Counted from the stretch's first letter, positions 42,470 to 50,902 are shown. The stretch is DNA of 64,000 nt from Agromyces agglutinans (GCF_009647605.1 NZ_WJIF01000010.1:1-64000), one strand, 5' to 3'. Notes: a model not told the origin generated them from the letters alone. Translations and numbers: made by a program.

Positions 42470-42708
42470 TGGCGACCGTCAGGTACTTCGCCGGCGCCGC
42501 CGAGGCCGCGGGTCGTGATGAGGAACGGCTCGGGGCATCCGACCTGGGAGCGCTGCGCGCAGCGATGCTCGCCGCCCACGGCGACGCGCTCGCGCGCGTG
42601 CTCGGGCGCTGCAGCATCCTCGTGAACGGCCGTCGCGTCGACGACGACGCAGCGCCGATCCGCCACGACGACACGGTCGACATCCTCCCGCCGTTCGCGG
42701 GCGGGTAG
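42469..42708 (+). CDS. moaD: molybdopterin synthase small subunit MoaD
   Basis: A 79-aa ubiquitin-like sulfur carrier ending in DILPPFAGG; the C-terminal Gly-Gly is adenylated by MoeB and thiocarboxylated. It starts VRYFAGAAEAAGRDEE. Overlaps the mobA stop (TGATG). Last gene of the plus-strand operon, convergent with moaA. Confidence 0.95.
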   Translation: MATVRYFAGAAEAAGRDEERLGASDLGALRAAMLAAHGDALARVLGRCSILVNGRRVDDDAAPIRHDDTVDILPPFAGG

Positions 42709-42770
42709 GCCACGGGGTCGGCACAAGGGGGCGGGCAGGCGCGGGGGCGGGCGCGCCAGGCGGGGCGGGG

Positions 42771-43781
42771 TCAGCCGCCGATCGCTGACATGGGGCGGTC
42801 GGGCTGGAGGAAGCCCTCGTCGTCGATGCCGTGCCCCGCGCGCTTGCCGAGGATGCTGCGCCGCATGAGGTCGGCGATCTGGTCGTCGGTGCCCTCACCG
42901 CGCAGCAGGGGCAGCAGGTCGTCCTCCTCGCGCGCGAACAGGCAGTTGCGCATCTGGCCGTCAGCCGTGAGCCGAACCCGGTCGCAGGCCCCGCAGAACG
43001 GCGCCGTGACCGAGGCGATCACGCCGACCGTCGCCGGCCCGCCGTCGACCAGGAAGCGCTCGGCCGGGGCGGCGCCCCGCTCGCCGATGGGCGTCAGGGT
43101 GAACACCTCGCGCAGCGCCGCGAGGATCTCCTCGCCCCGGATCATCTCGACCCGCGACCAGATGTGGCCCGCGTCGAGCGGCATCTGCTCGATGAAGCGC
43201 ATCTCGGCCTCGTGCTCGACCGCGAAGCGCACGAGGTCGACCAGCTCGTCCTCGTTGACGCCGCGCATCGGCACCGCGTTCAGCTTGATCGGCGCGAAGC
43301 CGGCCGCATGCGCGGCGTCGATGCCCGCGAGCACGTCGTCGAGGCGGTCGCGGCGGGTCAGCTCGGCGAACCGGTCGCGCCGCAGGGTGTCGATGCTGAT
43401 GTTCACGCGCGCGAGGCCCGCCTCGGCGAGCGCGTCGGCCAACTCGACCAGTCGGAGGCCGTTCGTGGTCATCGAGACCTCGAGCGGCCCGTGCTCGCCC
43501 TCGATCGCGTGCATGCGTCGGACGACATCGACCACGTCGCGCCGCAGCAGCGGCTCGCCGCCCGTGAGGCGCACCTCGACGATGCCCAGCGACGCCGCGA
43601 CGCGGGCGACGCGCTCGAGCTCGTCGGTCGTCAGGATGTTGTCCTTCGCGAGCCACGGCACGCCCTCAGCGGGCATGCAGTACGTGCAGCGCAGCGAGCA
43701 GCGATCGGTCAGCGAGATGCGCAGGTCGCGATGCACGCGCCCGAATCGGTCGACGAGCCGGCCCCGCGACGGCTCGGTCAT
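42771..43781 (-). CDS. moaA: GTP 3',8-cyclase MoaA (radical SAM)
   Basis: A 336-aa radical-SAM enzyme starting Moco synthesis from GTP. N-terminal cluster CSLRCTYC, LTGGEPLLR, MTTNG, C-terminal cluster CGACDRVRLTADGQMRNC, and the conserved C-terminal Gly-Gly (MSAIGG). ATG overlaps the moaE stop (ATGA). Third gene of mog-moaE-moaA. Confidence 0.97.
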   Translation of the reverse strand: MTEPSRGRLVDRFGRVHRDLRISLTDRCSLRCTYCMPAEGVPWLAKDNILTTDELERVARVAASLGIVEVRLTGGEPLLRRDVVDVVRRMHAIEGEHGPLEVSMTTNGLRLVELADALAEAGLARVNISIDTLRRDRFAELTRRDRLDDVLAGIDAAHAAGFAPIKLNAVPMRGVNEDELVDLVRFAVEHEAEMRFIEQMPLDAGHIWSRVEMIRGEEILAALREVFTLTPIGERGAAPAERFLVDGGPATVGVIASVTAPFCGACDRVRLTADGQMRNCLFAREEDDLLPLLRGEGTDDQIADLMRRSILGKRAGHGIDDEGFLQPDRPMSAIGG

Positions 43782-44206
43782 GCGAGCCCCACCCAGTGCG
43801 CGTCGCCGTCGGCGGTGTTCTGCTTCTTCCACACGGGCAGTTCGGCCTTCACGGCCTCGACGAGCGCCCGGCAGATCTCGAACGCCTCCGCGCGGTGCGC
43901 CGTCGACACCGCGCACACGAGCGCGAGGTCGCCGACCGCCAGCAGGCCGGTGCGGTGGCTGACCGCGACGCGGACGCCGTCGGCCGCGAAGCGGCCGGCC
44001 AGTTCGTCGAGCACCCGGCCGGCGTCGGGGTGCGCGAGGTACTCGAGCGCGACAACGGTGCCGGATGCCTCGGGGTCGTGGTCGCGCACGACCCCGACGA
44101 ACGTGGCGACGGCGCCCGCGCCCGGGTCGGCGACCGCGTCGAGGTGCGCCGCGACATCGAGCGGTTCGGCTGAGATGGCCGCGAGCGTCGCGCGCACGGC
44201 GCCCAT
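43778..44206 (-). CDS. moaE: molybdopterin synthase catalytic subunit MoaE
   Basis: A 142-aa catalytic subunit that with MoaD adds two sulfurs to cPMP. It has TFVGVVRDHDPEASGTVVALEY, the HRTGLLAVGDLALVCAVSTAHRAEAF core and the active-site lysine region AELPVWKKQ. Starts within the mog stop codon (TGATG). Confidence 0.96.
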   Translation of the reverse strand: MGAVRATLAAISAEPLDVAAHLDAVADPGAGAVATFVGVVRDHDPEASGTVVALEYLAHPDAGRVLDELAGRFAADGVRVAVSHRTGLLAVGDLALVCAVSTAHRAEAFEICRALVEAVKAELPVWKKQNTADGDAHWVGLA

Positions 44207-44712
44207 CAGTGATCGCCGCCGTCGAGCTGCGCGATGACGTGCGGCGCGAGCGCCAGCACCAGTTCGAGTCCGTCGGACGCGCCGCCCGGCGAACCCGGCA
44301 GGTTCACGACGAGGGCGCCGCCCGTGCCCGGTTGCGCCGCGATGCCCGCGAGCCCACGCGACAGCACGGCCGTCGGCACGCGCTCGGCGCCGGCGCGGCG
44401 CAGTGCCTCGGGGATGCCGGGGATCTGCTGCTCGAGCAGCGGCGCGGTGCCCTCGGGCGTGTGGTCTCGCGGGCCGAGGCCGGTGCCCCCGCTCGTGACG
44501 ACGAGGCGGGCACCCGCCGCGACGGCGCTGCCGATCGCCGCGCCGACCGTGTCGACGCCGTCGGACACGATCGCGGCATCCTCGACCGTGAACGCTGCGC
44601 CGCGCAGTCGCTCGACGAGTACCGGCCCCACCGCGTCGGCGCGCTCCCCGCGGGCGCTGCGGTCGGAGACGATCACCACCGCGGCACGGAGCGGAGCCGT
44701 TTCGAGGTCCAT
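44206..44712 (-). CDS. mog: molybdopterin adenylyltransferase (Mog/MoaB family)
   Basis: A 168-aa enzyme adenylating molybdopterin before MoeA acts. It has AVVIVSDRSARGERADAVGP, TSGGTGLGPRDHTPEGT and LPGSPGGASDGLEL. First gene of the minus-strand Moco operon. Confidence 0.93.
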   Translation of the reverse strand: MDLETAPLRAAVVIVSDRSARGERADAVGPVLVERLRGAAFTVEDAAIVSDGVDTVGAAIGSAVAAGARLVVTSGGTGLGPRDHTPEGTAPLLEQQIPGIPEALRRAGAERVPTAVLSRGLAGIAAQPGTGGALVVNLPGSPGGASDGLELVLALAPHVIAQLDGGDH

Positions 44713-44805
44713 TCCCCCAGCGTAGACGCCGCCCCGTGACGGGGAGGTTTCCGGCGACGTACTCCGACGCGCGGCCGGGAGCGGTGGCCGCCGCCGCCAC
44801 CCCGC

Positions 44806-45267
44806 TCAGGACGGGAAGGGCAGGGCGCGGCCGGTCTCGACGAACGACTTGAAGCTCGAGAGCACGAGCGGCCACGACTGCTCCGTGTGCTCCCGCGCCG
44901 GGTGACCCGGGCTCCACTCGTCGTTGGTGCAGGTCAGCTTCGTGAGCCCCTCGTCCGCGGACTCGATGAGCCAGGTCAGGCGGCTCGAGAGCTCGGCGTG
45001 GTTCTCGCGGTAGGTCGGGCCCGGGTGTTCGGTCACCTGCAGCAGGCGCGGCTCCTCGGCCTGCAGCACCTCGCCGTAGACCTGTACGGTCTCGTCGCCG
45101 TCCTGGCCGGGGCCGACGTACTCGTAGCTCGCGCCGGGAACCAGGTCGCCGCGGATCACGCTTCCCCACATCACGGCGCGGCTGCCCTCGTCGCCGGTGA
45201 TCGCGTTCCAGACGGCCGCGGGCTCGGCGGCGATGTAGATGGTCATCGTGAAATCGGTGTCGGTCAT
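44806..45267 (-). CDS. SRPBCC (AHSA1-like) domain protein
   Basis: A 153-aa helix-grip protein: FTMTIYIAAEPAAVWNAITGDEGS, central beta strands, and the C-terminal helix HTEQSWPLVLSSFKSFVETG. Family members bind hydrophobic ligands or act as co-chaperone-like proteins; no specific role is evident. I take ATG 45267 (MTDTDF); a longer reading would run into the divergent AraC gene's upstream region. Confidence 0.85.
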   Translation of the reverse strand: MTDTDFTMTIYIAAEPAAVWNAITGDEGSRAVMWGSVIRGDLVPGASYEYVGPGQDGDETVQVYGEVLQAEEPRLLQVTEHPGPTYRENHAELSSRLTWLIESADEGLTKLTCTNDEWSPGHPAREHTEQSWPLVLSSFKSFVETGRALPFPS

Positions 45268-45367
45268 GTCTTCGACGCTACGCAGCGCCGAGACGGAGAT
45301 CTTGGACGAATGCGACATCCCGCCCCGGAGCCCCCGCGCGGCGATGCCGCACCCGATACTGGGAACG

Positions 45368-46243
45368 ATGGCCGACGACTACTGGCGTTCCCGAGCCGGT
45401 GCGCCGCGAAGCCGGGGCGTGCTGGCTCCGCGGCCCGGCGACCCGCCGCTTACGGCGGGCGTGCCCGGCGACGAGCCGCCGGACGGGGCCCCGCTCCGGA
45501 TGACCAGGCTCGCCCCGTCGCCCCGGGCCGCCGAACTCGTGCGGCACTACTGGATTCCGCGCTGGAACCTGGGCGAGGGTCCGAGCGTCACGCAGCGGGT
45601 GCTCGAGTACCCCACGGCGAACCTCGTCATCGGCGACGGCCGGGCCGACGTGCACGGCACCGCGATCGGACTGGGCAGCCGGACCCTCACCGGCGACGGC
45701 GAGGCGTTCGGGGTGCTGCTGCAACCGGGGGCCGCCCGGGCGATCGCGGGCATCGCCGCCCGGCGGCTCGTGGGCTCGAGCGCGGCGCTCGATCGCGCGG
45801 GGGTCGCACCGCTCGTCGCCGAGGTCGAGGCCCGCGTCGCCGACGGCGACGACGCCGGCGCGGTGCACGCGTTCGAGTCCTGGCTCGCGCCGCTCGGGAT
45901 CGAGGTGAACGACGACGCCCGACTCGTGCGCGACCTCGTCGCCCGCGCCGAGGAGGACCGCCGGCTCGTGCGCGTCGACCAGCTCGCCGCCATCGCGGGC
46001 GTCGGCGTCCGGCAGCTCGAGCGCCTCGTGCGGGAGCAGCTCGGGCTCACCCCCAAGTGGCTGATCCGCCGCTACCGGCTCCAGGAGGCCGCGACGAGGC
46101 TCACCGCTGCCGACCGTCCGGCGCTCGCCGACCTCGCCGCCGAACTCGGCTACGCCGACCAGGCGCACTTCACGCGGGAGTTCTCGGCCGTCGTGGGCGT
46201 GCCACCCGGCCGGTACCTGCGCGAGGCGGAGGGAGGAGCATGA
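45368..46243 (+). CDS. AraC-family transcriptional regulator
   Basis: A 291-aa regulator. Residues about 45-150 form a sensor domain of the DUF6597 type (LAPSPRAAELVRHYWIPRWNL...TANLVIGDG). The C-terminal AraC HTH has VDQLAAIAGVGVRQLERLVREQLGLTPKWLIRRYRLQEA and LADLAAELGYADQAHFTREF. ATG with GGGAA four bases upstream. Divergent from the SRPBCC gene, a common pairing, and overlapping the kinase gene downstream. Confidence 0.9.
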   Translation: MADDYWRSRAGAPRSRGVLAPRPGDPPLTAGVPGDEPPDGAPLRMTRLAPSPRAAELVRHYWIPRWNLGEGPSVTQRVLEYPTANLVIGDGRADVHGTAIGLGSRTLTGDGEAFGVLLQPGAARAIAGIAARRLVGSSAALDRAGVAPLVAEVEARVADGDDAGAVHAFESWLAPLGIEVNDDARLVRDLVARAEEDRRLVRVDQLAAIAGVGVRQLERLVREQLGLTPKWLIRRYRLQEAATRLTAADRPALADLAAELGYADQAHFTREFSAVVGVPPGRYLREAEGGA

Positions 46244-47088
46244 GCGACCTCGGCCCCGTCTCCCCCGGCTACGCCGCCGACGCCGCGTGGCTCAACCGCT
46301 GGCGGCTGCGGCCCGACGGCGACGCGCGCACGACGGCGTCGAGCCGGCTGATGCCCGTGCACACCTGGGCGGGCGAACCCGCGATGCTGAAGCTCTCGCG
46401 ACTCGAGGAGGAGCGGCGCGGCGGCCAGCTCATGATCGCGCTCCACGGCAACGGTGTCGCGCGCGTGCTCAGGCACGACGGTCGCGCCGTGCTGCTCGAG
46501 CGTGCGACGGGCGAACGCGACCTCGTGGCCATGGTGCGGGCCGGCGCCGACGACGAGGCGACGCGCGTCGTCTGCGCCGTCGGCGAGCGCCTGCACGGGG
46601 CATCCGAGGAGGTGCTCGCGCTGCGCCCCCCGCCGCCGCTCGTCGAGCTGCCGACTTGGTTCCGCGAGCTGTTCGAACGCGCCGACGACCTCGAGCCGTT
46701 CCATCGGCACGGTGCCGCGATCGCCGATGCCCTGCTCGAGGATGCGCGCGACCGCGTCGTGCTGCACGGCGACCTGCACCACGGCAACGTGCTCGACTTC
46801 GGCGAGCGCGGATGGCTGGCCATCGACCCGAAGGGCCTCGTGGGCGAGCGCGGCTTCGACTACGCGAACCTGCTCTGCAACCCGTCGCACGAGCGCGCGC
46901 TCGAGCCCGGGCGACTCGAACGCCAGCTCGCCGTCGTGGTCGACGCGACGGGTATCGAACGGGCCCGCATGCTCGACTGGCTCGTCGCGTGGTGCGCGCT
47001 GTCGTCGACCTGGTTCGCGATCGACGACGACCCCGGGCACGCCGGGTCCTCGGCCGCGATCGGCCGGCTCGCGCTGTCGCTGCGGTGA
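46240..47088 (+). CDS. aminoglycoside-phosphotransferase-family kinase (APH(6)/hydroxyurea-type)
   Basis: A 282-aa kinase-fold enzyme. Catalytic loop HGDLHHGNVLDF and metal-binding AIDPKGLVGERGFDYANLL match the APH(6)/hydroxyurea phosphotransferase group. It might phosphorylate streptomycin-like drugs, but most chromosomal members have unknown substrates. GGGAGGAG lies directly before the ATG, which overlaps the AraC stop (ATGA). Possibly induced with that regulator. Confidence 0.85.
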   Translation: MSDLGPVSPGYAADAAWLNRWRLRPDGDARTTASSRLMPVHTWAGEPAMLKLSRLEEERRGGQLMIALHGNGVARVLRHDGRAVLLERATGERDLVAMVRAGADDEATRVVCAVGERLHGASEEVLALRPPPPLVELPTWFRELFERADDLEPFHRHGAAIADALLEDARDRVVLHGDLHHGNVLDFGERGWLAIDPKGLVGERGFDYANLLCNPSHERALEPGRLERQLAVVVDATGIERARMLDWLVAWCALSSTWFAIDDDPGHAGSSAAIGRLALSLR

Positions 47089-47127
47089 GGGTGTGTGGTG
47101 GCCCCCGGGTCTCTCGCTCCCTCCGTC

Positions 47128-47200
47128 ATTCAGGAAATCCGCGCTCGTGTGCGGCGCGCCGGTCCCCGACACGCCGGGCGGCTCGAAGAACTTCCTGAAT
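47128..47200. repeat. 73-nt palindromic repeat, copy A
   Basis: Begins ATTCAGGAA and ends TTCCTGAAT (perfect 9-bp terminal inverted repeat), with CGTGT...ACACG inside. Copy B at 48311-48383 has the same length and orientation and matches at about two thirds of positions, including an unbroken GACACGCCGGG block. The pair brackets the AbiEi/DUF559 gene. Copy A also lies between convergent genes and could act as a terminator. Confidence 0.75.
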
Positions 47201-47215
47201 CACCGGTGGCGCGGG

Positions 47216-48178
47216 TCACCCGAGGAACGACGAGTGCCCTCGCGCCGCGCGGATGAGCTTCGCGTCGGCGACCGTCCGCTCGACGGCAGCGAGCACCGTC
47301 GGCCAGTCGTCGAGCACCTGTGCCGCCGCAGGACGGACGAGCGGAACGCCGAACGACTGGGCGACGAGCGTGCGATCGCGGTCGCCGAGGAACTGCGACT
47401 GCGTGCGGTGGAACGCCCACCCGTCGACCTCGAACAGGACGCACCCGTCGATGAGCCCGTCGAATCGCCCATGACCCGCGAACAGGAACTGAGGAACGAC
47501 CTCGAACCCGGCGTCCAGCAGACGCCGCACGAACAGCGCCTCGACGCCGGAACCGACCTGTTCGGAGTGCGAGTCGACGCGAAGCCCCACGCGCGCGGGC
47601 GCGTCGGCGACGATTCGCTCCACCACCGGACGAGGAAGCACGCGCTCGGACACGACCGTGTCGACCGCGGCCTGTGCATGCTCGGGATCGAGGCATCGGA
47701 CGGCCTGCGCGAGCGCATCTTCCGGCGAGACGATCCAGTCGAGGACACGATCGGACGCGGCATCCGTTCGCCAGTGCACGCGGACCGCGGGACGTCGATC
47801 AGCGAGAAGGATGCCTCGGCGGAGACCGTCAGGTGTCTTGGGGTGCCAGACCGGTCGCGCTGATCCAGGCACCTCGGGCGGAGTGCGGTGGAGCCTCGCG
47901 GCGTTCCGCGGCACGTGGACATGGAGCGCCCGGTCCCTCCCGCTCCAGACGCCGTACCGCGACAAAGCGGACGCGCACCCGATGCGGCCGTGCAGGAGGA
48001 TCGCGCGGATCTGGTCGGGATCGGCGTGTGGTGTCGCGTACCAGCCGGGACGGAGCCTGCGGAGCGTCGATCGATCGATCGCTTCGCGCAGCTCGCGGTC
48101 GGTGACGCGGTACCGGCGCAGCGTGCGGAGGTGCGCGACCTCTCCGAGGAGGCCGAAGACGACATCGAGGTCGGACAT
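47216..48178 (-). CDS. AbiEi-like winged-helix plus DUF559 endonuclease-like protein
   Basis: A 320-aa protein. The N-terminal part resembles type IV antitoxin AbiEi winged helices (LRTLRRYRVTDRELREAI, LRRLRPGWYATP, GCASALSRYGVW). The C-terminal part (about residues 205-310) looks like a DUF559/Vsr-like PD-(D/E)xK fold (EALFVRRLLDAGFEVVPQF, GRFDGLIDG, LFEVDGWAFH, DRDRTLVAQSFG). The usual ExK is ExD here (FEVDG). A cognate AbiEii toxin gene is absent. Bracketed by two 73-nt palindromes, which suggests a moved accessory gene. Function unknown; defence or regulation are guesses. Confidence 0.8.
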   Translation of the reverse strand: MSDLDVVFGLLGEVAHLRTLRRYRVTDRELREAIDRSTLRRLRPGWYATPHADPDQIRAILLHGRIGCASALSRYGVWSGRDRALHVHVPRNAARLHRTPPEVPGSARPVWHPKTPDGLRRGILLADRRPAVRVHWRTDAASDRVLDWIVSPEDALAQAVRCLDPEHAQAAVDTVVSERVLPRPVVERIVADAPARVGLRVDSHSEQVGSGVEALFVRRLLDAGFEVVPQFLFAGHGRFDGLIDGCVLFEVDGWAFHRTQSQFLGDRDRTLVAQSFGVPLVRPAAAQVLDDWPTVLAAVERTVADAKLIRAARGHSSFLG

Positions 48179-48310
48179 CGGCTCAGCCTGCAGCCGTCGG
48201 GCCGCTGCGACGGTCACGCGCGGCAGGTTCGTGGACGGCGGCCGGGAAACCACGGGGGTGAGGGACCAGTCGGATGCGGCACCCCGCCGCCGCCGCTCAC
48301 CGCATCGGCG

Positions 48311-48383
48311 ATTCAGGAATCTCGGGAGCCTCGTCCGCGTGTCGGTGGGCGACACGCCGGGAGGCGGCGAGATCTTCCTGAGT
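48311..48383. repeat. 73-nt palindromic repeat, copy B
   Basis: Begins ATTCAGGAA and ends TTCCTGAGT. CGTGTCG-GTGGG-CGACACG forms a perfect 7-bp central hairpin, and TCTCG/CGAGA and GCCTC/GAGGC extend the stem. Directly repeated relative to copy A. Lies 133 bases upstream of the AbiEi/DUF559 start, within a 338-base gap. Confidence 0.75.
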
Positions 48384-48425
48384 TGCGAGAGAGGGCCGGG
48401 GACGAAGTCGCGTCGCGGAGGAGAC

Positions 48426-48489
48426 GGCAGGTGAGGGCGATGGCAGGTGAGGGCGAGGGCAGGTGAGGGCGAGGGCAGGTGACGGCGAC
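48426..48489. repeat. four tandem 16-bp repeats
   Basis: Four consecutive copies of GGCAGGTGAGGGCGAG with one to three changes (starts 48426, 48442, 48458, 48474), between copy B and the oxidase stop. Purine-rich on one strand; no coding potential. With copy B this is all I see in the 338-base gap 48179-48516. Confidence 0.8.
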
Positions 48490-48516
48490 GGCGAGGCGAC
48501 GGCGGGTGAACCCCGC

Positions 48517-49860
48517 TCAGAGCCCGATGCGCGCGAGGTAGTCGTTGCGGAGGCGGCCGTCGGGATCGAGGCGGGCGCGGAGCGCCGCGAAGTCGTCGAA
48601 CCTCGGGTAGCGGGCGCGGAGCTCCTCGGCCGGCAGCGCGAACAGCTTGCCCCAATGGGGGCGCGCCGTCGCGGGCAGCGCGGCCTCGATCACCGGCAGC
48701 AGTGCCGTCACGCCGGGCTCGTCGAGCCTCCAGGTGAAGTGGATACCGACGACGTCGCGCTCCGACGCCGGGCTCAACCAGAGGTCGTCGGCGCGCACCG
48801 TGCGCACCTCGCAGACCTGCAGCAGCGGTGCGATGCGCCCGGCGAGCGATCGGATCGCCTCGACCGCGGCGACCGCGTCGGCGCGCGGCACGAGGTACTC
48901 CGACTGCAGTTCGGCCCCGGCAGACGGCGTGAACTCGAGCCGGAAGTGCGGCAGCCGCTCGAACCACGGCCCCGGCTCGCCGAGCTGCGGCGTGCAGGCA
49001 TCGGCCGTCAGTCCGATGATCGGATGCCTCGCCTCGGTCGCCGCGCGGCCGCCGAGGCGGGCGACGACCTCGGCGCGGCGTCGAGAGGCATCGTCGCCGG
49101 CCGCTGCGTCGCCGACCGCTGCGTCGCCGACCGCTACGTCGTCCGCTTCGACCGCGGCGGGAGGCATCCGCTGCTTGATCCACAGCTGGTCGGCCCGGTC
49201 GGCGTCGACCCACCTCGTGAAGACGCTCACGCTCGTGCCGAGGCCCGTGACGGCGTCGAGGTCGGCGAGGATCGCGTCCCACGACGGCGACTCGAACACG
49301 TGCTGGGCGACGTCGTAGGTCGGCTCGACGTCGAGTTCGACCGCGGTGACGACCCCCAGGGCGCCGAGATGCACGACCGCCCCCGCGAAGTCGGGATCGC
49401 CGCGCCGGAGGGTCACGGGCTCGCCCGACACGGTCACGATCGTGAGCGCGCGCACCGCACTCGCGAGCGAGCCGATCGCGTCGCCCGACCCGTGGGTGCC
49501 GGTCGCGATCGCGCCGGCGACCGAGATGTGCGGCAGCGAGGCCAGGTTCGCGAGCGCGAGCCCCCCTTCGTGCAGGCGCGGTGCCAGGTCTCCGTAGCGG
49601 ATGCCTCCCGCGACGCGGACCGCGGCAGCGAGCTCCGCACCCGACCGGACGACCTCGACCGTCCGGGGCATCCGGTCGGTCGCGATCAGCGTGCCCGTCG
49701 TGTCGGCGAGATCGTTGAACGCGTGCCGCGTGCCGAGCACGCGGACCGGCCCGTCACCCGCGAGCGCTTCGAGAAGCTCATCGTGCGACGAGGGATGCAC
49801 GATGCGCGACGCGCGGTAGGCGAGGTTGCCCGCCCAGTTGCGCTGCTCGGGATCGGTCAC
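48517..49860 (-). CDS. FAD-binding alditol/xylitol-oxidase-like oxidoreductase
   Basis: A 447-aa VAO-family flavoenzyme. The region VRVLGTRHAFNDLADTTG carries the histidine used for covalent FAD in alditol oxidases; HISVAGAIATGTHGSG and the C-terminal RPHWGKLFALPAEELRARYPRFDDF match that family. It would oxidise sugar alcohols with oxygen; substrate unproven. A three-fold VGDAA repeat (near residue 240) comes from a 15-bp repeat in the DNA. GTG start with GGAGG five bases upstream. It follows the arabinan genes on the same strand, so L-arabinitol or xylitol is plausible. Confidence 0.88.
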   Translation of the reverse strand: MTDPEQRNWAGNLAYRASRIVHPSSHDELLEALAGDGPVRVLGTRHAFNDLADTTGTLIATDRMPRTVEVVRSGAELAAAVRVAGGIRYGDLAPRLHEGGLALANLASLPHISVAGAIATGTHGSGDAIGSLASAVRALTIVTVSGEPVTLRRGDPDFAGAVVHLGALGVVTAVELDVEPTYDVAQHVFESPSWDAILADLDAVTGLGTSVSVFTRWVDADRADQLWIKQRMPPAAVEADDVAVGDAAVGDAAAGDDASRRRAEVVARLGGRAATEARHPIIGLTADACTPQLGEPGPWFERLPHFRLEFTPSAGAELQSEYLVPRADAVAAVEAIRSLAGRIAPLLQVCEVRTVRADDLWLSPASERDVVGIHFTWRLDEPGVTALLPVIEAALPATARPHWGKLFALPAEELRARYPRFDDFAALRARLDPDGRLRNDYLARIGL

Positions 49861-49906
49861 GCGGTCCTCCTGCGGGTCGGGACGGGGCATCCGGTCTCCA
49901 CCGTAC

Positions 49907-50902
49907 TCACCAGTCGGCGACCGGCCAGCCCTCGGCGTCCCACCGCAACGGCACCAACGCGAGCTGGAACGCGCCGTCGAGCCGGGCGTCGTAGTAGTGC
50001 AGTGCGAGGGTGTCGCCGAACACGGACTGGCCGCCCGGCCCGATGCGGTCGCCCTCGGCCTCGAGCACCGGCTCGTGCCCGTCGAGGAGCATCGGCGTGC
50101 CGTCGCGGTCGAGGTACGGGCCCGTCACCTCGTCGGCCCGGCCGACCGCGATCGAGTACGTGCTGTCGAGGCCCTGGCAGCACGCGTCGCGTGAGACGAA
50201 CAGGAACCAGTCGCCGTCGTGCTCGACCAGGTACGGCGCCTCCACGGCGTTCGGCGGGGCACCGCGGTCGGCCAGGCGCAGCGGTTCCGAGGCATCCGCC
50301 CGCAGCCCGCTCGGCCACGCGAGCTCCACCATTCGGATGCCGCTCCAGAACGAGCCGAAGGCCATCCACGGCGTGCCGTCGTCGTCGACGACGGCCGCGT
50401 CGATCGCGTTGAAGTCGTCGCGCGACGACGACTCGAGTACGGCCCCGCGGTCGACCCATTCGTACTCGGGGTCCTCGGGGTCGAGCGTCTCGTTGGTCGC
50501 GAGCGCGATCAGCGACGTGTTCTTCCCGAAGGTCGAGGCCGAGTAGTAGAGGTACCAGGTGCCGTCGTGCTCGACGAGCTCGGGCGCCCAGAGATTCTTC
50601 ACGCCGGGGATCGCGGTCTCGATCCACTCGGGCTGCTCGTCCCACACGGTGCCGCGCGACACCCAGTGCGTCCCGTCCTCGGACGAGCGGATCTGGATGG
50701 TGCCGTGGTCGCTCGTCTCGCTCCCCGTCGAGTACACGTACCAGGTGTCGCCCTCGCGGGCGAGCGCCGGGTCGTGCGTCGAGAGATCGCCGGTGAGCTC
50801 GCGCGCACCCGGCGGGGCGCACGCCGCGAGACCCGCGACCAGGCCTGCCACGAGGCCTGCCGCGAGCAGCGCGGCCGACGCCCCGCCGAGTCGACGCCGC
50901 AT
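49907..50902 (-). CDS. GH43 arabinan hydrolase lipoprotein
   Basis: A 331-aa exported glycoside hydrolase with a lipobox LAAC after a hydrophobic repeat (LVAGLVAGL). The five-bladed propeller catalytic residues are visible: Asp base in THDPALARE, Asp in FNAIDAAVVDDDG, Glu acid in NAVEAPYLVEHDG. The DACCQGLDSTYSI segment is typical of arabinan endo-1,5-alpha-L-arabinosidases. It would cut arabinan at the cell surface for import by the linked ABC system. Its ATG overlaps the GH51 stop (TGATG), which decides this start over one 24 bases upstream. Confidence 0.9.
   Translation of the reverse strand: MRRRLGGASAALLAAGLVAGLVAGLAACAPPGARELTGDLSTHDPALAREGDTWYVYSTGSETSDHGTIQIRSSEDGTHWVSRGTVWDEQPEWIETAIPGVKNLWAPELVEHDGTWYLYYSASTFGKNTSLIALATNETLDPEDPEYEWVDRGAVLESSSRDDFNAIDAAVVDDDGTPWMAFGSFWSGIRMVELAWPSGLRADASEPLRLADRGAPPNAVEAPYLVEHDGDWFLFVSRDACCQGLDSTYSIAVGRADEVTGPYLDRDGTPMLLDGHEPVLEAEGDRIGPGGQSVFGDTLALHYYDARLDGAFQLALVPLRWDAEGWPVADW

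Noticed and set aside
35252-44712. Molybdenum-cofactor riboswitch before the Moco operons
   Set aside because: The upstream gaps are too short and show no complex conserved fold; only a simple inverted repeat is seen at 38454-38483.
48426-48489. Possible CRISPR array
   Set aside because: Units are 16 bp and abut with no spacers; no cas genes are present.
49099-49145. 15-bp repeats as a regulatory array inside the oxidase gene
   Set aside because: They are in frame and simply encode a VGDAA repeat in a surface loop; local slippage is sufficient.
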